Source of the DNA: Paenibacillus sp. MAEPY2
GTDB taxonomy: Bacteria; Bacillota; Bacilli; Paenibacillales; Paenibacillaceae
DNA: 64,000 nt
Direction of reading: 5' to 3'
Assembly (NCBI RefSeq): GCF_000499205.1
Contig: NZ_AWUK01000006.1
Span: 1-64,000, forward strand
Part shown: positions 44,430 through 52,524 of the stretch, piece by piece
Numbering within the stretch: position 1 is the stretch's first letter
How the letters are laid out: every line of letters starts with the position of its first letter
Notes under the pieces: model-generated
Told to the model about the DNA's origin: nothing
Database searches by the model: none
Seen by the model: only the letters and a program-made list of their open reading frames with translations
Translations under genes and position numbers: made by a program

Positions 44430-46619
44430 ATGATGAAATCATTCACTGTATTTGGGCAGGATTTGAAATCCGCCTTCAAGAAACCAAAAGTATTTATTCC
44501 TATTCTCGTGGTGCTGTTCATTCCGGTGCTGTATAGCGGTCTGTTCCTCAATGCATTCTGGGACCCTTACGGCAAAATGAATGAACTGCCTGTCGCCGTG
44601 GTCAACACGGATCAGGGGGCAACCTACAATGACAAATCGCTGGAAGTTGGACAGAATCTGGTCGATGAATTGAAAAAAAGTGACGACTTCAACTGGCAAT
44701 TTGTGACACGTGAAGAAGCCGAACAAGGCATGGAAGACAACACATATTATATGACAATTGTTATTCCGGAGGACTTTTCCGCGAAAGCAACCACGCTAAT
44801 GGATGACCATCCCGAGCCGGCAGAGCTGATCTATGAACCCAATGAAGGATACAACTTCCTCGCGGGTCAGATTGGCGGGACGGCGGTCAAACAGATCAAA
44901 TCCAAAGTCTCTGCCAAAGTGACGGAATCCTATACCGAAACGTTGCTGGATCAGGTGGAGAAAATCTCTAGTGGTTTGGCAGATGCCGGAGATGGCGCAG
45001 GTCAGATCAACGAGGGTGCGGTCAAGCTGGATGAAGGTGCCTCCAAGCTGAAAGAGAACCTGTCCAAACTGGCCGATGGAACCGACAAACTTGAAACAGG
45101 TATTGCCCCTTTAAAAGAAGGCACTAGCATCTTGGCTCAGGGAATTGATGAGCTTCATACGGGAGCCAGCTCCCTTTCCAACGGTTTGTCCCAATTGGCG
45201 GCAGCAGGTACGAAGCTTGGTGACGGAGCAGCACAGGCTGAAGCTGGCGGCAAAAAGTTACAGGCTGGGATTCAATCTGCTCAGGAAGGAGCCGCAAAAT
45301 TGGACGCTGGACTGGCAGCAACCGAGGAAGGCAGTGCCAAGCTGACTGCAGGATTGCAGAATTCAGTCGGAGGCAGCGGCAAAGTAAGTGAAGGAGCCAA
45401 GGCCGTTGCGCAAGGTCTTGCTCAATTAGCTGAGGCCAATCCAGAGTTAGCTGCTAACCCGGGTGTACAGCAGTTGCTGGCAGCAAGCCAGGCTGTTGCC
45501 GCTGGTAGCGAACAGGTATATCAAGGGGGACAGCAATTGCTCGAAGGCAGCCAAAGCCTGCAAGCTGCACAACAGCAGCTGTATCAAGGCAGCAGCCAGT
45601 TAGTGCAGGGTGAGCAGCAGCTTTTAGAAGGAGCAACGCAGTTGTCCGCTGGACAGGGTCAGCTTGCGACTGGCCTCCAGCAGTTCAACGCCAAATTGTC
45701 TGAGGCTGCCGCTGGTGGAGCTAAACTTTCAGAGGGTTCGAGTCAATTAAACGCAGGTGCAGGGAAACTGGTTGATGGATTGAACCAACTTTCAGATGGA
45801 ATCACCACCATCGCAGACGGTTCCCGCAAGCTGGATAATGGCGCAGGAGATTTAAAAGAAGGTACCGCCAAGTTGACCGACGGCTCTGGTGAGCTTGCCA
45901 CCAAACTGAATGATGCCGCCGATCAAACGGGCAGTGTGAAAAAGACGGATGAACTCGTAACGATGTACGCAGAGCCCGTTCAGGTGGATGAACATAAACA
46001 TAACGAAGTGCCCAACTATGGAACAGGATTCTCGCCATACTTCCTGTCATTAGGGCTGTTTGTTGGGGCATTGATTGCAACGTTAGTTGTGCCCACACGC
46101 AGCAGCTCGGTTGCCGATGCGAGTGGCTGGAATCGTTTTGTGAGCAGAACACTCGCGTTCACGATCATGAGTGCTGTGCAGTCCCTGCTCGCTTCATGGC
46201 TTGTCATGTCCGGTTTGGGACTGGAAGTTCAAAGCGTGCCTTTGTTCCTTTTGTTCAGCTTCATTACAAGCCTGACCTTCATGTACATCATTCAGGCTCT
46301 GGTTACTTGGTTAGAGAATCCCGGACGCTTCCTGGCGATCCTCATGTTAATCTTCCAACTGACCACCAGTGCAGGTACGTTCCCGTTGGAGCTCATTCCA
46401 AATTGGCTGAAAGGTTTCAACCCATGGCTGCCAATGACCTATTCGGTAACCGGGTATAAAGCTGTTATTTCGAGTGGACAGTTCAGTGTGGCATGGGACC
46501 AGATCGGAATACTGTGTATCTTTGCTGTGATTGGGCTGGCGGCTACCTTCACCTATTTCATGGTGCATCGTACGAGTGAGGTCGAAGAAGTAAGCGGTGA
46601 GGCAGCACTTCACGTATAA
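44430..46619 (+). CDS. YhgE/Pip-domain membrane protein
   Basis: 729 residues. One N-terminal TM (about 22-42) is followed by a YhgE/Pip domain (LPVAVVNTDQGATYND). A long extracellular helical stretch (about 190-520) is built of repeated LxxGxxxLxxG units (KLDEGASKLKENLSKLADG and similar). Five to six TM segments follow at the C-terminus (about 540-715), homologous to ABC-2-type exporters. The family includes the phage-infection protein Pip and components linked to type VII secretion. GGGAGAGAAC precedes ATGATG. Confidence 0.9.
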   Translation: MMKSFTVFGQDLKSAFKKPKVFIPILVVLFIPVLYSGLFLNAFWDPYGKMNELPVAVVNTDQGATYNDKSLEVGQNLVDELKKSDDFNWQFVTREEAEQGMEDNTYYMTIVIPEDFSAKATTLMDDHPEPAELIYEPNEGYNFLAGQIGGTAVKQIKSKVSAKVTESYTETLLDQVEKISSGLADAGDGAGQINEGAVKLDEGASKLKENLSKLADGTDKLETGIAPLKEGTSILAQGIDELHTGASSLSNGLSQLAAAGTKLGDGAAQAEAGGKKLQAGIQSAQEGAAKLDAGLAATEEGSAKLTAGLQNSVGGSGKVSEGAKAVAQGLAQLAEANPELAANPGVQQLLAASQAVAAGSEQVYQGGQQLLEGSQSLQAAQQQLYQGSSQLVQGEQQLLEGATQLSAGQGQLATGLQQFNAKLSEAAAGGAKLSEGSSQLNAGAGKLVDGLNQLSDGITTIADGSRKLDNGAGDLKEGTAKLTDGSGELATKLNDAADQTGSVKKTDELVTMYAEPVQVDEHKHNEVPNYGTGFSPYFLSLGLFVGALIATLVVPTRSSSVADASGWNRFVSRTLAFTIMSAVQSLLASWLVMSGLGLEVQSVPLFLLFSFITSLTFMYIIQALVTWLENPGRFLAILMLIFQLTTSAGTFPLELIPNWLKGFNPWLPMTYSVTGYKAVISSGQFSVAWDQIGILCIFAVIGLAATFTYFMVHRTSEVEEVSGEAALHV

Positions 46620-46632
46620 AATGGGAAAATAA

Positions 46633-46708
46633 AAAGCAAGGCATGTGTATAAGCAAGGCCCACGTCTGAACACAGCGGGTGTTTGCTTATACACGGCCTT
46701 GCTTTTTT
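46633..46708 (+). terminator. Terminator after the YhgE gene
   Basis: Long imperfect arms: AAAGCAAGGC plus TGTATAAGCAA pair with TTGCTTATACA plus GCCTTGCTTT, followed by TTTT. A strong intrinsic terminator about 13 bp after the stop. Confidence 0.85.
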
Positions 46709-46752
46709 AGTGAGGAGACAAATGCAGATCGCCCTTCCTCATTCCTCATATC

Positions 46753-47091
46753 CTAATATGAAGAAATCTCGCCGCTGGAGAATGCGAGAAATGCAACCAG
46801 CAGGAACAAAAAGATAATCGCATAAATTGCCGTGCCAATGATGCCACAGACGAGACCGGCAATGGCGAGTCCTCTTCCTTGTTCCATGCGAAGCTTGATT
46901 TCTTTAAGAGAAATAGATGCAAATATGATAGCAACAATTCCAATCAGAAACCCCAAGTATGGAATCATGATTGACAAAATCCCCATGACAAGCGCTGCGA
47001 TAGACTTGCCATTGGTTTTGGGTACTACATAAGGTGGTGGCGGAAGCGGATCGCTATAATAACGATCTGCATCATGCTGACGTTGGTCCAA
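46753..47091 (-). CDS. DUF4190-domain membrane protein
   Basis: 112 residues. A Pro-rich N-terminal tail (PLPPPPYVVP, about 15-24) leads to two TM segments (about 33-55 and 73-105), with the DUF4190 pattern ALVMGILSI...GIVAIIFASISLKEIK and GRGLAIAGLVCGIIGTA. Function of the family is unknown. It is transcribed alone. Confidence 0.85.
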   Translation of the reverse strand: MDQRQHDADRYYSDPLPPPPYVVPKTNGKSIAALVMGILSIMIPYLGFLIGIVAIIFASISLKEIKLRMEQGRGLAIAGLVCGIIGTAIYAIIFLFLLVAFLAFSSGEISSY

Positions 47092-47270
47092 AGGTAAATC
47101 CTCCCTGTTTATTAAGTAGTCTCATTATACTTGATTAGCTGGGAAAATATGCTCCATTATTTGTAAATTTTCTGATTTTATTAAATATATTTACTTATTT
47201 GACCGGAAACACGGAGCACCTATGAACACAAAAATTATGATATTCTAATTTAAGGATAAGGAGGTTTATT

Positions 47271-47822
47271 ATGTATAAGTTTGCACCTTTACTATTGTCG
47301 GTTACTTTTTTGATGACAGGCTGCAGTGGATCGGATAAGTCTGTCGAAGCTTTGAAGTCGATGGAACTTAATCAGGAAAATATGCAAACCATCAAGGAAC
47401 TACGTGAAGAAAACGTTCATCTTCAGGAACAGATCGTTCAACTTCAAGAGAACGTACATAGCGAGGAGCTCAGAAACAATTTAAGAGAAACTCTAAACAT
47501 GACGTTTAAGCTGATCGCTGCTATGGAGTCTGGAGATATTGCGTATATTGAGTCCGTATCTTCACCCAATGTAGATATATCCAAAAATAGCAATACCATG
47601 ATTATTCATAATGCAGACCACTCCTATGAAGTCAATTTCCATAAAGGTATACAGTGGGATGAATTCGAATTTAGAGGTTATGACCAAAAGGATTCGGACC
47701 ACTTCATGCTGTTCATAGCCAAATACATCACGACAAAAGGTTCGGAAGGAAATATCGCATATGAGTTCTCTTTCGTCCGTTCGCCCGAAGGCGTTTGGCT
47801 GTTTGACGGATACGTCTCTTAA
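47271..47822 (+). CDS. Uncharacterised lipoprotein
   Basis: 183 residues. The lipoprotein signal MYKFAPLLLSVTFLMTGCSG puts the lipid-Cys at residue 18. A coiled coil follows (about 28-75, rich in Glu/Gln/Leu), then a globular part (KLIAAMESGDIAYIESVSSP; FEFRGYDQKDSDHFMLFIAKY) that resembles an NTF2/DUF4878-like fold only loosely. GGAGGTTTATT precedes the ATG. Not recognised. It stands alone and ends before a terminator at 48001. Confidence 0.75.
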   Translation: MYKFAPLLLSVTFLMTGCSGSDKSVEALKSMELNQENMQTIKELREENVHLQEQIVQLQENVHSEELRNNLRETLNMTFKLIAAMESGDIAYIESVSSPNVDISKNSNTMIIHNADHSYEVNFHKGIQWDEFEFRGYDQKDSDHFMLFIAKYITTKGSEGNIAYEFSFVRSPEGVWLFDGYVS

Positions 47823-48000
47823 TTGATCTTGAGATAGCCATAGCTGTAGTTTTCATAAATTCACTGACTCGGCCTTCATTAAACTCACCAATAATAGAAA
47901 TCAATATCGCTGTCTTCGTCTCCTGCACCTAGATGATCTTGAACCAAATCAACGTTTTTAAACGATCTACTTATTTTACAGGAAATAAAAGGCAATTTTA

Positions 48001-48027
48001 AACCCCCTGCAAAAAACAGGGGGTTTC
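48001..48027. terminator. Bidirectional terminator
   Basis: AACCCCCTG and CAGGGGGTT arms enclose a loop of A residues. It lies between the plus-strand lipoprotein gene and the minus-strand toxin/immunity-like pair. Confidence 0.8.
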
Positions 48028-48105
48028 TCCACAACCTGAAGCCATAAAAGTATAGCTATTTCTTATAAAGGAGTGCAGTGTTATTGAAACGAGCGAACTC
48101 TGATT

Positions 48106-48375
48106 TCAAACTTGTAAAAAATAAGTTGCTACAGCAAAAATAATAATATTAAAAGGCATGATGTAAACGGCCATTCTTTTTGCTTTTATTTTTCTTTCAT
48201 AATTTGCTTTGTTAAATAGAAATTCAACAAAAAAAGTAGATGCACTGGTTACAGTTGCAAGGAAAAAATACAGTAAAACATTACTACTGTAAAATTGTGT
48301 GTATGCCAGCGAAAGTATTATTAGTAATAACAAGAAATTAGTTGAAATTATATAACGATCCAAGAATGTTTTCAT
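48106..48375 (-). CDS. Small three-TM membrane protein, candidate immunity protein
   Basis: 89 residues from the ATG at 48375, preceded by AGGGGGATAATTG (a TTG one codon earlier is less likely). Three hydrophobic segments (about 12-30, 35-53 and 68-88) flank a basic loop (KANYERKIKAKR). Not recognised as a named family. It starts about 11 bp after the secreted-peptide gene, the typical place and size for an immunity protein of a membrane-active peptide. The role is inference. Confidence 0.6.
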   Translation of the reverse strand: MKTFLDRYIISTNFLLLLIILSLAYTQFYSSNVLLYFFLATVTSASTFFVEFLFNKANYERKIKAKRMAVYIMPFNIIIFAVATYFLQV

Positions 48376-48386
48376 CAATTATCCCC

Positions 48387-48875
48387 CTATGGGCATAATA
48401 AGGAGCCTCCAACCCATATAGCCCCTGTTATCGCCGTAATTGCGAACAGTGCTGGCGTGGTTGCAACACCCAAAATCAGCATTGCTGCATTCATTTGAAC
48501 GCCGTGAAATAATCCAATTAGACTCAATGCAGTTGAACAGGCGCCATAGGGTTGAATAATTGGACCGTCTTTTTGGTTTTCTTCAATGAGGCCGTTAACC
48601 TGGTCAATATCTTTTCTTATCTGTTCATAACTGGTATTAGGCGCTTGATTGAGTATAGTTTCCTTTAACTGAGCTTCATCAACGAAATAAAATAACCCTG
48701 TTTTTTCATCGACTTTTAAATGCTCAATAAGCAGATTAGCAACTAATACTTCTTCTTTTGTCATACCATTCGCATCTACAGAGTTTTGAGCTTGAGCGTA
48801 GGTACTACCAACTAAACTAAAAAACATTGCTGACACCAACATAATGATAGAAAATTTGTTTTTCAACATCCTCAT
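48387..48875 (-). CDS. Secreted hydrophobic peptide precursor, candidate SdpC-like toxin/bacteriocin
   Basis: 162 residues. A Sec signal (1 to about 28, ending TYAQAQ) is followed by an acidic, soluble propeptide-like part (30-108; TKEEVLVANLLIEHLKVDEK). The last 52 residues are strongly hydrophobic and Gly/Ala-rich, bounded by Cys113 (YGACSTALSL) and Cys161 (GGSLLCP). This layout matches the precursor of B. subtilis SDP (SdpC), where the C-terminal hydrophobic, disulfide-bearing segment is released as the toxin. Sequence identity is not obvious, so homology is not claimed. AAAGGAG precedes the ATG by 11 bases. Confidence 0.6.
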   Translation of the reverse strand: MRMLKNKFSIIMLVSAMFFSLVGSTYAQAQNSVDANGMTKEEVLVANLLIEHLKVDEKTGLFYFVDEAQLKETILNQAPNTSYEQIRKDIDQVNGLIEENQKDGPIIQPYGACSTALSLIGLFHGVQMNAAMLILGVATTPALFAITAITGAIWVGGSLLCP

Positions 48876-49081
48876 AATTCAAACAACTCCTTTATTTGGT
48901 ATGAAATAATCATACACATACTTATAAATAATGTCAAATATATCCATATGTAATAAATTTTATATATTTATTATTGTGTTTATAATAACAAAGACCTGAA
49001 CGGGCATATTTGTGTAGACAGAGGGGACATGCAACGTCTGCTTGTATCTTCAGAAATATCATCGACTACTGCTCTGAAGTA
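48876..49081. other. A/T-rich intergenic region
   Basis: Promoter region of the peptide-precursor gene (TTTATTATT-rich DNA) leading into the CRISPR array. No coding signal seen. Confidence 0.4.
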
Positions 49082-49250
49082 ATTTCAATCCACGCATTCC
49101 ATACGGAGTGCGACCTACAACCAACTGACAGACTACGGTGTCAACCAATGATTTCAATCCACGCATTCCATACGGAGTGCGACCGCGCTTGATGTACTCA
49201 GTGAGATTTGCACTGGAATTTCAATCCACGCATTCCATACGGAGTGCGAC
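49082..49250 (-). CRISPR. Three-repeat type I-C CRISPR array
   Basis: Three identical 33-bp repeats at 49082-49114, 49151-49183 and 49218-49250 are separated by spacers of 36 and 34 bp. The repeat read on the plus strand begins ATTTCAATCCACGCATTCC and ends GAGTGCGAC, the reverse complement of the classical I-C repeat. The leader adjoins the right end, so transcription is leftward. This is the best-preserved array in the window. Confidence 0.95.
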
Positions 49251-49457
49251 AGCGAAAAAAACACGTAACAACAGCATATGTATATATACTAATTACGTGT
49301 TTTCGGTCATATTGTCATTTACTATATTTAGTTTAATATACGAAACCCATTATATTCAAGTAATCTATTGCCAAAAGGTCACAAATAGGACCCTTTCGAC
49401 AAATTTTGAGGTGCGAATCTCCCGGGGATTTCATGTGAGCTTGGCATTCGCACCTGC
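49251..49457 (-). promoter_or_regulatory. CRISPR leader (copy 3)
   Basis: It starts AGCGAAAAAAACACGT at the repeat border and ends in the conserved 90-bp block (49368-49457), which is the best copy of the GAGGTGCGAAT ... ATTCGCACCT inverted repeat. It probably contains the promoter for leftward pre-crRNA transcription and adaptation signals. Confidence 0.78.
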
Positions 49458-49476
49458 ATACTTTCCCAACCACTTT

Positions 49477-50232
49477 CTACCCTTCCACTTCCACCCGCTG
49501 CAAAAACGTACGCGTACGCGAAAGTTTCGGATTGCCAAAGATCTGTTCCGGAGGTCCCGCCTCGGCAATTTCACCGTTATCCATGAAGAAGACGCGATCC
49601 GCGACATCGCGGGCAAAGCTCATCTCATGAGTGACGATCATCATCGTCATATTCTCTTGCGCCAGCTGCTTGATGACGCGCAGTACTTCCCCCGTCAGCT
49701 CGGGATCAAGTGCCGAGGTCGGCTCGTCGAACAGCAGAATGTCGGGCTGCATCATCAGTGCGCGCGCAATCGCTACGCGCTGTTTCTGTCCACCGGACAG
49801 ATTGGCGGGATAAGCATCCGCCTTGTCGGACAGCCCTACTTTACCGAGCAATTCAAGACTTCGCTGCCGGATGATCGCCGAGCTTTCTTTTTTCAACGTC
49901 TTCGGTGCCAGTTCCAGATTCGCCTGTACCGTCAGATGTGGAAACAGGTTGAAATGCTGAAAGACCATGCCCATGCGATCGGTAATCTTCCGTATATCCG
50001 CGCCGCCCGCATATGTTCCGTTCTCAGCCAGCGTCTGGCCTTGAATGCGAATGGTGCCACCCGAAATATCCTCGAGATGAATCAGGCTGCGCAGCATCGT
50101 ACTTTTACCAGAACCAGAAGGTCCGATCACGGCAATGACTTCACCCGGCTCCACGTGGAACGATACCTGCTTCAATACATCAAGTGTACCGAATGATTTT
50201 CTTAATTGATTCACTTCTATAATATGTGTCAT
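49477..50232 (-). CDS. Polar amino-acid ABC transporter ATP-binding protein (GlnQ/TcyN-like)
   Basis: 251 residues. Walker [10 protein letters not shown] (about 35-43), Q-loop FQHFNLFPH, signature LSGGQKQRV, Walker [13 protein letters not shown] and H-loop VTHEMSFA are intact; the [18 protein letters not shown] tail is typical of amino-acid importers. The nearby permease and binding protein complete the system. Cystine-type specificity (TcyN-like) is suggested but not proven. Confidence 0.93.
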   Translation of the reverse strand: MTHIIEVNQLRKSFGTLDVLKQVSFHVEPGEVIAVIGPSGSGKSTMLRSLIHLEDISGGTIRIQGQTLAENGTYAGGADIRKITDRMGMVFQHFNLFPHLTVQANLELAPKTLKKESSAIIRQRSLELLGKVGLSDKADAYPANLSGGQKQRVAIARALMMQPDILLFDEPTSALDPELTGEVLRVIKQLAQENMTMMIVTHEMSFARDVADRVFFMDNGEIAEAGPPEQIFGNPKLSRTRTFLQRVEVEG

Positions 50233-50295
50233 ATGCAGACAGTCCTTTAATTGATCAGATTGGATAACTTCGTAAACTTCTGTTTCGTGCGCGTT

Positions 50296-50955
50296 TTACT
50301 CAAATGTATAGCGTTTCTCCAGTGCCTTGAAGAACAAGGTGAGTACCATGGTCAGCAACAAATAAATAATACCGGCAATCAGGAACGGTGTCAGACGGAA
50401 ATCACGGTTTACCGCGGCCTGTGCGTAATGCAGCAGCTCAGGTACAGCCACAGCATACAGCAGCGCCGTATCTTTGATTAACGTAATCGATTCATTCGCC
50501 GTCGCAGGCAGCACAACCCGGATCATCTGTGGGATGATGACTTTCGTCATCGTCTGCCATTTGCTTAGACCGAGTACCTGTGCAGCTTCATGTTGTCCTT
50601 TATCAATCGAGAGCAATCCACCTCTGAAAATCTCGGCAAAGTACGCACCATAATTTAAAATAAAAGCCAACGCTGCCGCCGTAAAGCGGTCAAATACAAG
50701 ATACTCCCCTACGCCTGGAAGCAGCGGCAGACCGAAGCAGAAGAACAACAGCTGAAGCATCAGAGGCGTTCCCCGCATCACATATACATACGTATGAGCG
50801 ATCCACGCCAGTGGCTTGAATCGGCTTTTCATCAATAAGGTTACTCCAAATCCAAGTGGTACAGACACTACAATCGCCAGCAAAAATAAAAAGATCGTGG
50901 TCTGTGCCCCTTCAAGCATGGGCTTCATAACGCCCAATAAATACTCCCAGCTCAT
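50296..50955 (-). CDS. Polar amino-acid ABC transporter permease (TcyL/TcyM-like)
   Basis: 219 residues with five TM segments. It has the HisM-type signature YVYVMRGTPLMLQLLFFCFGLP (about 55-77), and the EAA loop is QHEAAQVLGLSKWQTMTKVIIPQ. It lies after a 109-bp gap from the binding-protein gene that carries a long hairpin. It forms a homodimeric or heterodimeric channel with the neighbouring ATPase. Confidence 0.93.
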   Translation of the reverse strand: MSWEYLLGVMKPMLEGAQTTIFLFLLAIVVSVPLGFGVTLLMKSRFKPLAWIAHTYVYVMRGTPLMLQLLFFCFGLPLLPGVGEYLVFDRFTAAALAFILNYGAYFAEIFRGGLLSIDKGQHEAAQVLGLSKWQTMTKVIIPQMIRVVLPATANESITLIKDTALLYAVAVPELLHYAQAAVNRDFRLTPFLIAGIIYLLLTMVLTLFFKALEKRYTFE

Positions 50956-50981
50956 CGCAATCGGCTCCTCTAATCTGTTAA

Positions 50982-51024
50982 CCCCGAATTCCGCAGGAGA
51001 CTTGCTCCTTTTTGGAATCCGGGG
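50982..51024 (-). promoter_or_regulatory. Intercistronic hairpin between binding-protein and permease genes
   Basis: CCCCG/ATTCC and AGGAG segments pair with CTCCT, GGAAT and CGGGG across 43 bases. It lacks a T-run on the minus strand, so it is more likely an mRNA-stabilising or attenuating stem that keeps the binding protein more abundant than the membrane parts. Confidence 0.6.
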
Positions 51025-51064
51025 TCATGTTGTTTACTACATATGTCAGGCAAATGGCCTGATC

Positions 51065-51835
51065 CTATTTCAAAACTTCATCTTCACCAAACCATTTGGT
51101 GGAAATCTCGGCTGCTGTTCCATCGGCATTCAGCTCATCCAATGCCTTTTGCAGCTGGTTCAGCAGTTCTTCATTGCCTTTTTTCACACCAATACCGTAT
51201 TGTTCCGGAGCAAGGGATTCATCCAGCAATTTGAATGTGCCCTCTTCCTTCGACATGTAATATCTCGCGACCACTTCGTCAATGATGACTGCATCCAGAC
51301 GTTTGGTTTTGAGATCGGTCAGCGCAAGTACATTGTCCGGGAACTCGGACGCATTCACTTTATCCTTCAGCGGACTTGCCGCGAGTGCATCTGCAGCAGA
51401 GGACAGCGCCTGCAATCCTACATTTTTGCCATCCAGTTCATCCAGCTTCGTAATCGGTGAGTCCGCCAATGTAACTGCAACCTGGCTGTTCTCCAGATAA
51501 GGCTTCGTGAACAGCACTTTATCTTTCCGCTCATCCGTAATCGTGTACCCGTTCCAGATCAGGTCGATGCGGCCGCTGTTCAGCTCCGATTCTTTGGAAG
51601 ACCAGTCAATCGGCTGGAACGTAATTTCTTTCCCCATTTTCTCCGCTGCCGCTCTGGCATAGTCGATATCAAAACCAACAATTTCATTCTTGTCATCCCG
51701 GAAGCCCATTGGAGCAAATTTATCATCTATCCCCACGATAATGGCATTATCATCCTTGCTTCCCGAGCTGGAACAACCCGCCACAACAATCATGCATATG
51801 CTGATCAATAATAGAAATATCGCTTGTTTTCTCAT
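51065..51835 (-). CDS. Polar amino-acid ABC transporter substrate-binding lipoprotein (TcyJ/K-like)
   Basis: 256 residues. The lipoprotein signal is MRKQAIFLLLISICMIVVAGCSS, with Cys at residue 21. The mature SBP_bac_3 fold shows KFAPMGFRDDKNEIVGFDIDYARAAAEKMG and GIGVKKGNEELLNQLQKALDELNADG, standard for glutamine/cystine-binding proteins. It is the first gene of a three-gene amino-acid importer. No T-box or S-box riboswitch was seen upstream. Confidence 0.92.
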   Translation of the reverse strand: MRKQAIFLLLISICMIVVAGCSSSGSKDDNAIIVGIDDKFAPMGFRDDKNEIVGFDIDYARAAAEKMGKEITFQPIDWSSKESELNSGRIDLIWNGYTITDERKDKVLFTKPYLENSQVAVTLADSPITKLDELDGKNVGLQALSSAADALAASPLKDKVNASEFPDNVLALTDLKTKRLDAVIIDEVVARYYMSKEEGTFKLLDESLAPEQYGIGVKKGNEELLNQLQKALDELNADGTAAEISTKWFGEDEVLK

Positions 51836-51966
51836 CTCTCTAACCCCTCCATGTCTATAACCAAACCCAAACGCTTTAGTTCGTTACCACGTTATCAGAG
51901 TCTTATAATAACATAGCATGGGAGAAGAGTCGAGCATGTTGCCAAGTTCATTCGTATCTATTCCGG

Positions 51967-52524
51967 TCAATTGTCAACAATTTGTGAAAAAGCTTCTTTC
52001 ACTTGCGCCGGTTCCACTAGCTTCTTACGTACCGATGCATCCCACTTATCCGGTTCCTGAAGCGTCTTCAGTTCCGTTCCGGCCCATTGCTGGGCGGCTT
52101 CACGGCTCAAAGTATATTGAACATCCTCAAATGAATAAAGTACATGCTCCAAATTATCAATCCATACAAAATTGGCAGCAGCATTATATACAAGGATTTG
52201 TTCCAACTCTTCGGGCTTCATATCACTGGCGTTCATCCTGTATTTAATCTGAGCCGTAAATGTCTCTGGATACAACTGATACCCATTCAACTGGTCGCTT
52301 AGAGGCAAGGCCTGATTTAAATGGCTGAGATTGGAGAAGTCTCCCATATAAGCACTGCGATATTTCGCTAATGCCGCAAAACCATGGGTTAACGGATCTT
52401 GCTGCTCCGCTTCATACTGTGCCTGCTTGGCCTCTATTCTCGGATTAACGACACCCTCAACCACAATGACACCACAAATACCGAGAATAACCAGTGCAAT
52501 AATCCATTTATTCTTTCCCGTCAT
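51967..52524 (-). CDS. DUF4825-domain protein
   Basis: 185 residues. A single N-terminal TM (about 7-25) anchors an extracellular domain with DFSNLSHLNQALPLSDQLNGYQL, the usual DUF4825 core. The ATG overlaps the TGA of the preceding gene by four bases. Last gene of the PadR operon. In other Firmicutes DUF4825 occurs with regulators of envelope or antibiotic stress; function unknown here. Confidence 0.8.
   Translation of the reverse strand: MTGKNKWIIALVILGICGVIVVEGVVNPRIEAKQAQYEAEQQDPLTHGFAALAKYRSAYMGDFSNLSHLNQALPLSDQLNGYQLYPETFTAQIKYRMNASDMKPEELEQILVYNAAANFVWIDNLEHVLYSFEDVQYTLSREAAQQWAGTELKTLQEPDKWDASVRKKLVEPAQVKEAFSQIVDN

Noticed and set aside
49138..50196. 352-aa plus-strand ORF covering CRISPR repeats
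   Set aside because: Its N-terminus is translated CRISPR repeat (FNPRIPYGVR, FQSTHSIRSA) and its remainder is antisense to the ATPase gene. Such annotations are classic CRISPR artefacts.
51870..51885. CCAAACGCTTTAG before the amino-acid binding-protein gene as a cre
   Set aside because: Several mismatches to the consensus, and the operon is not for sugar.
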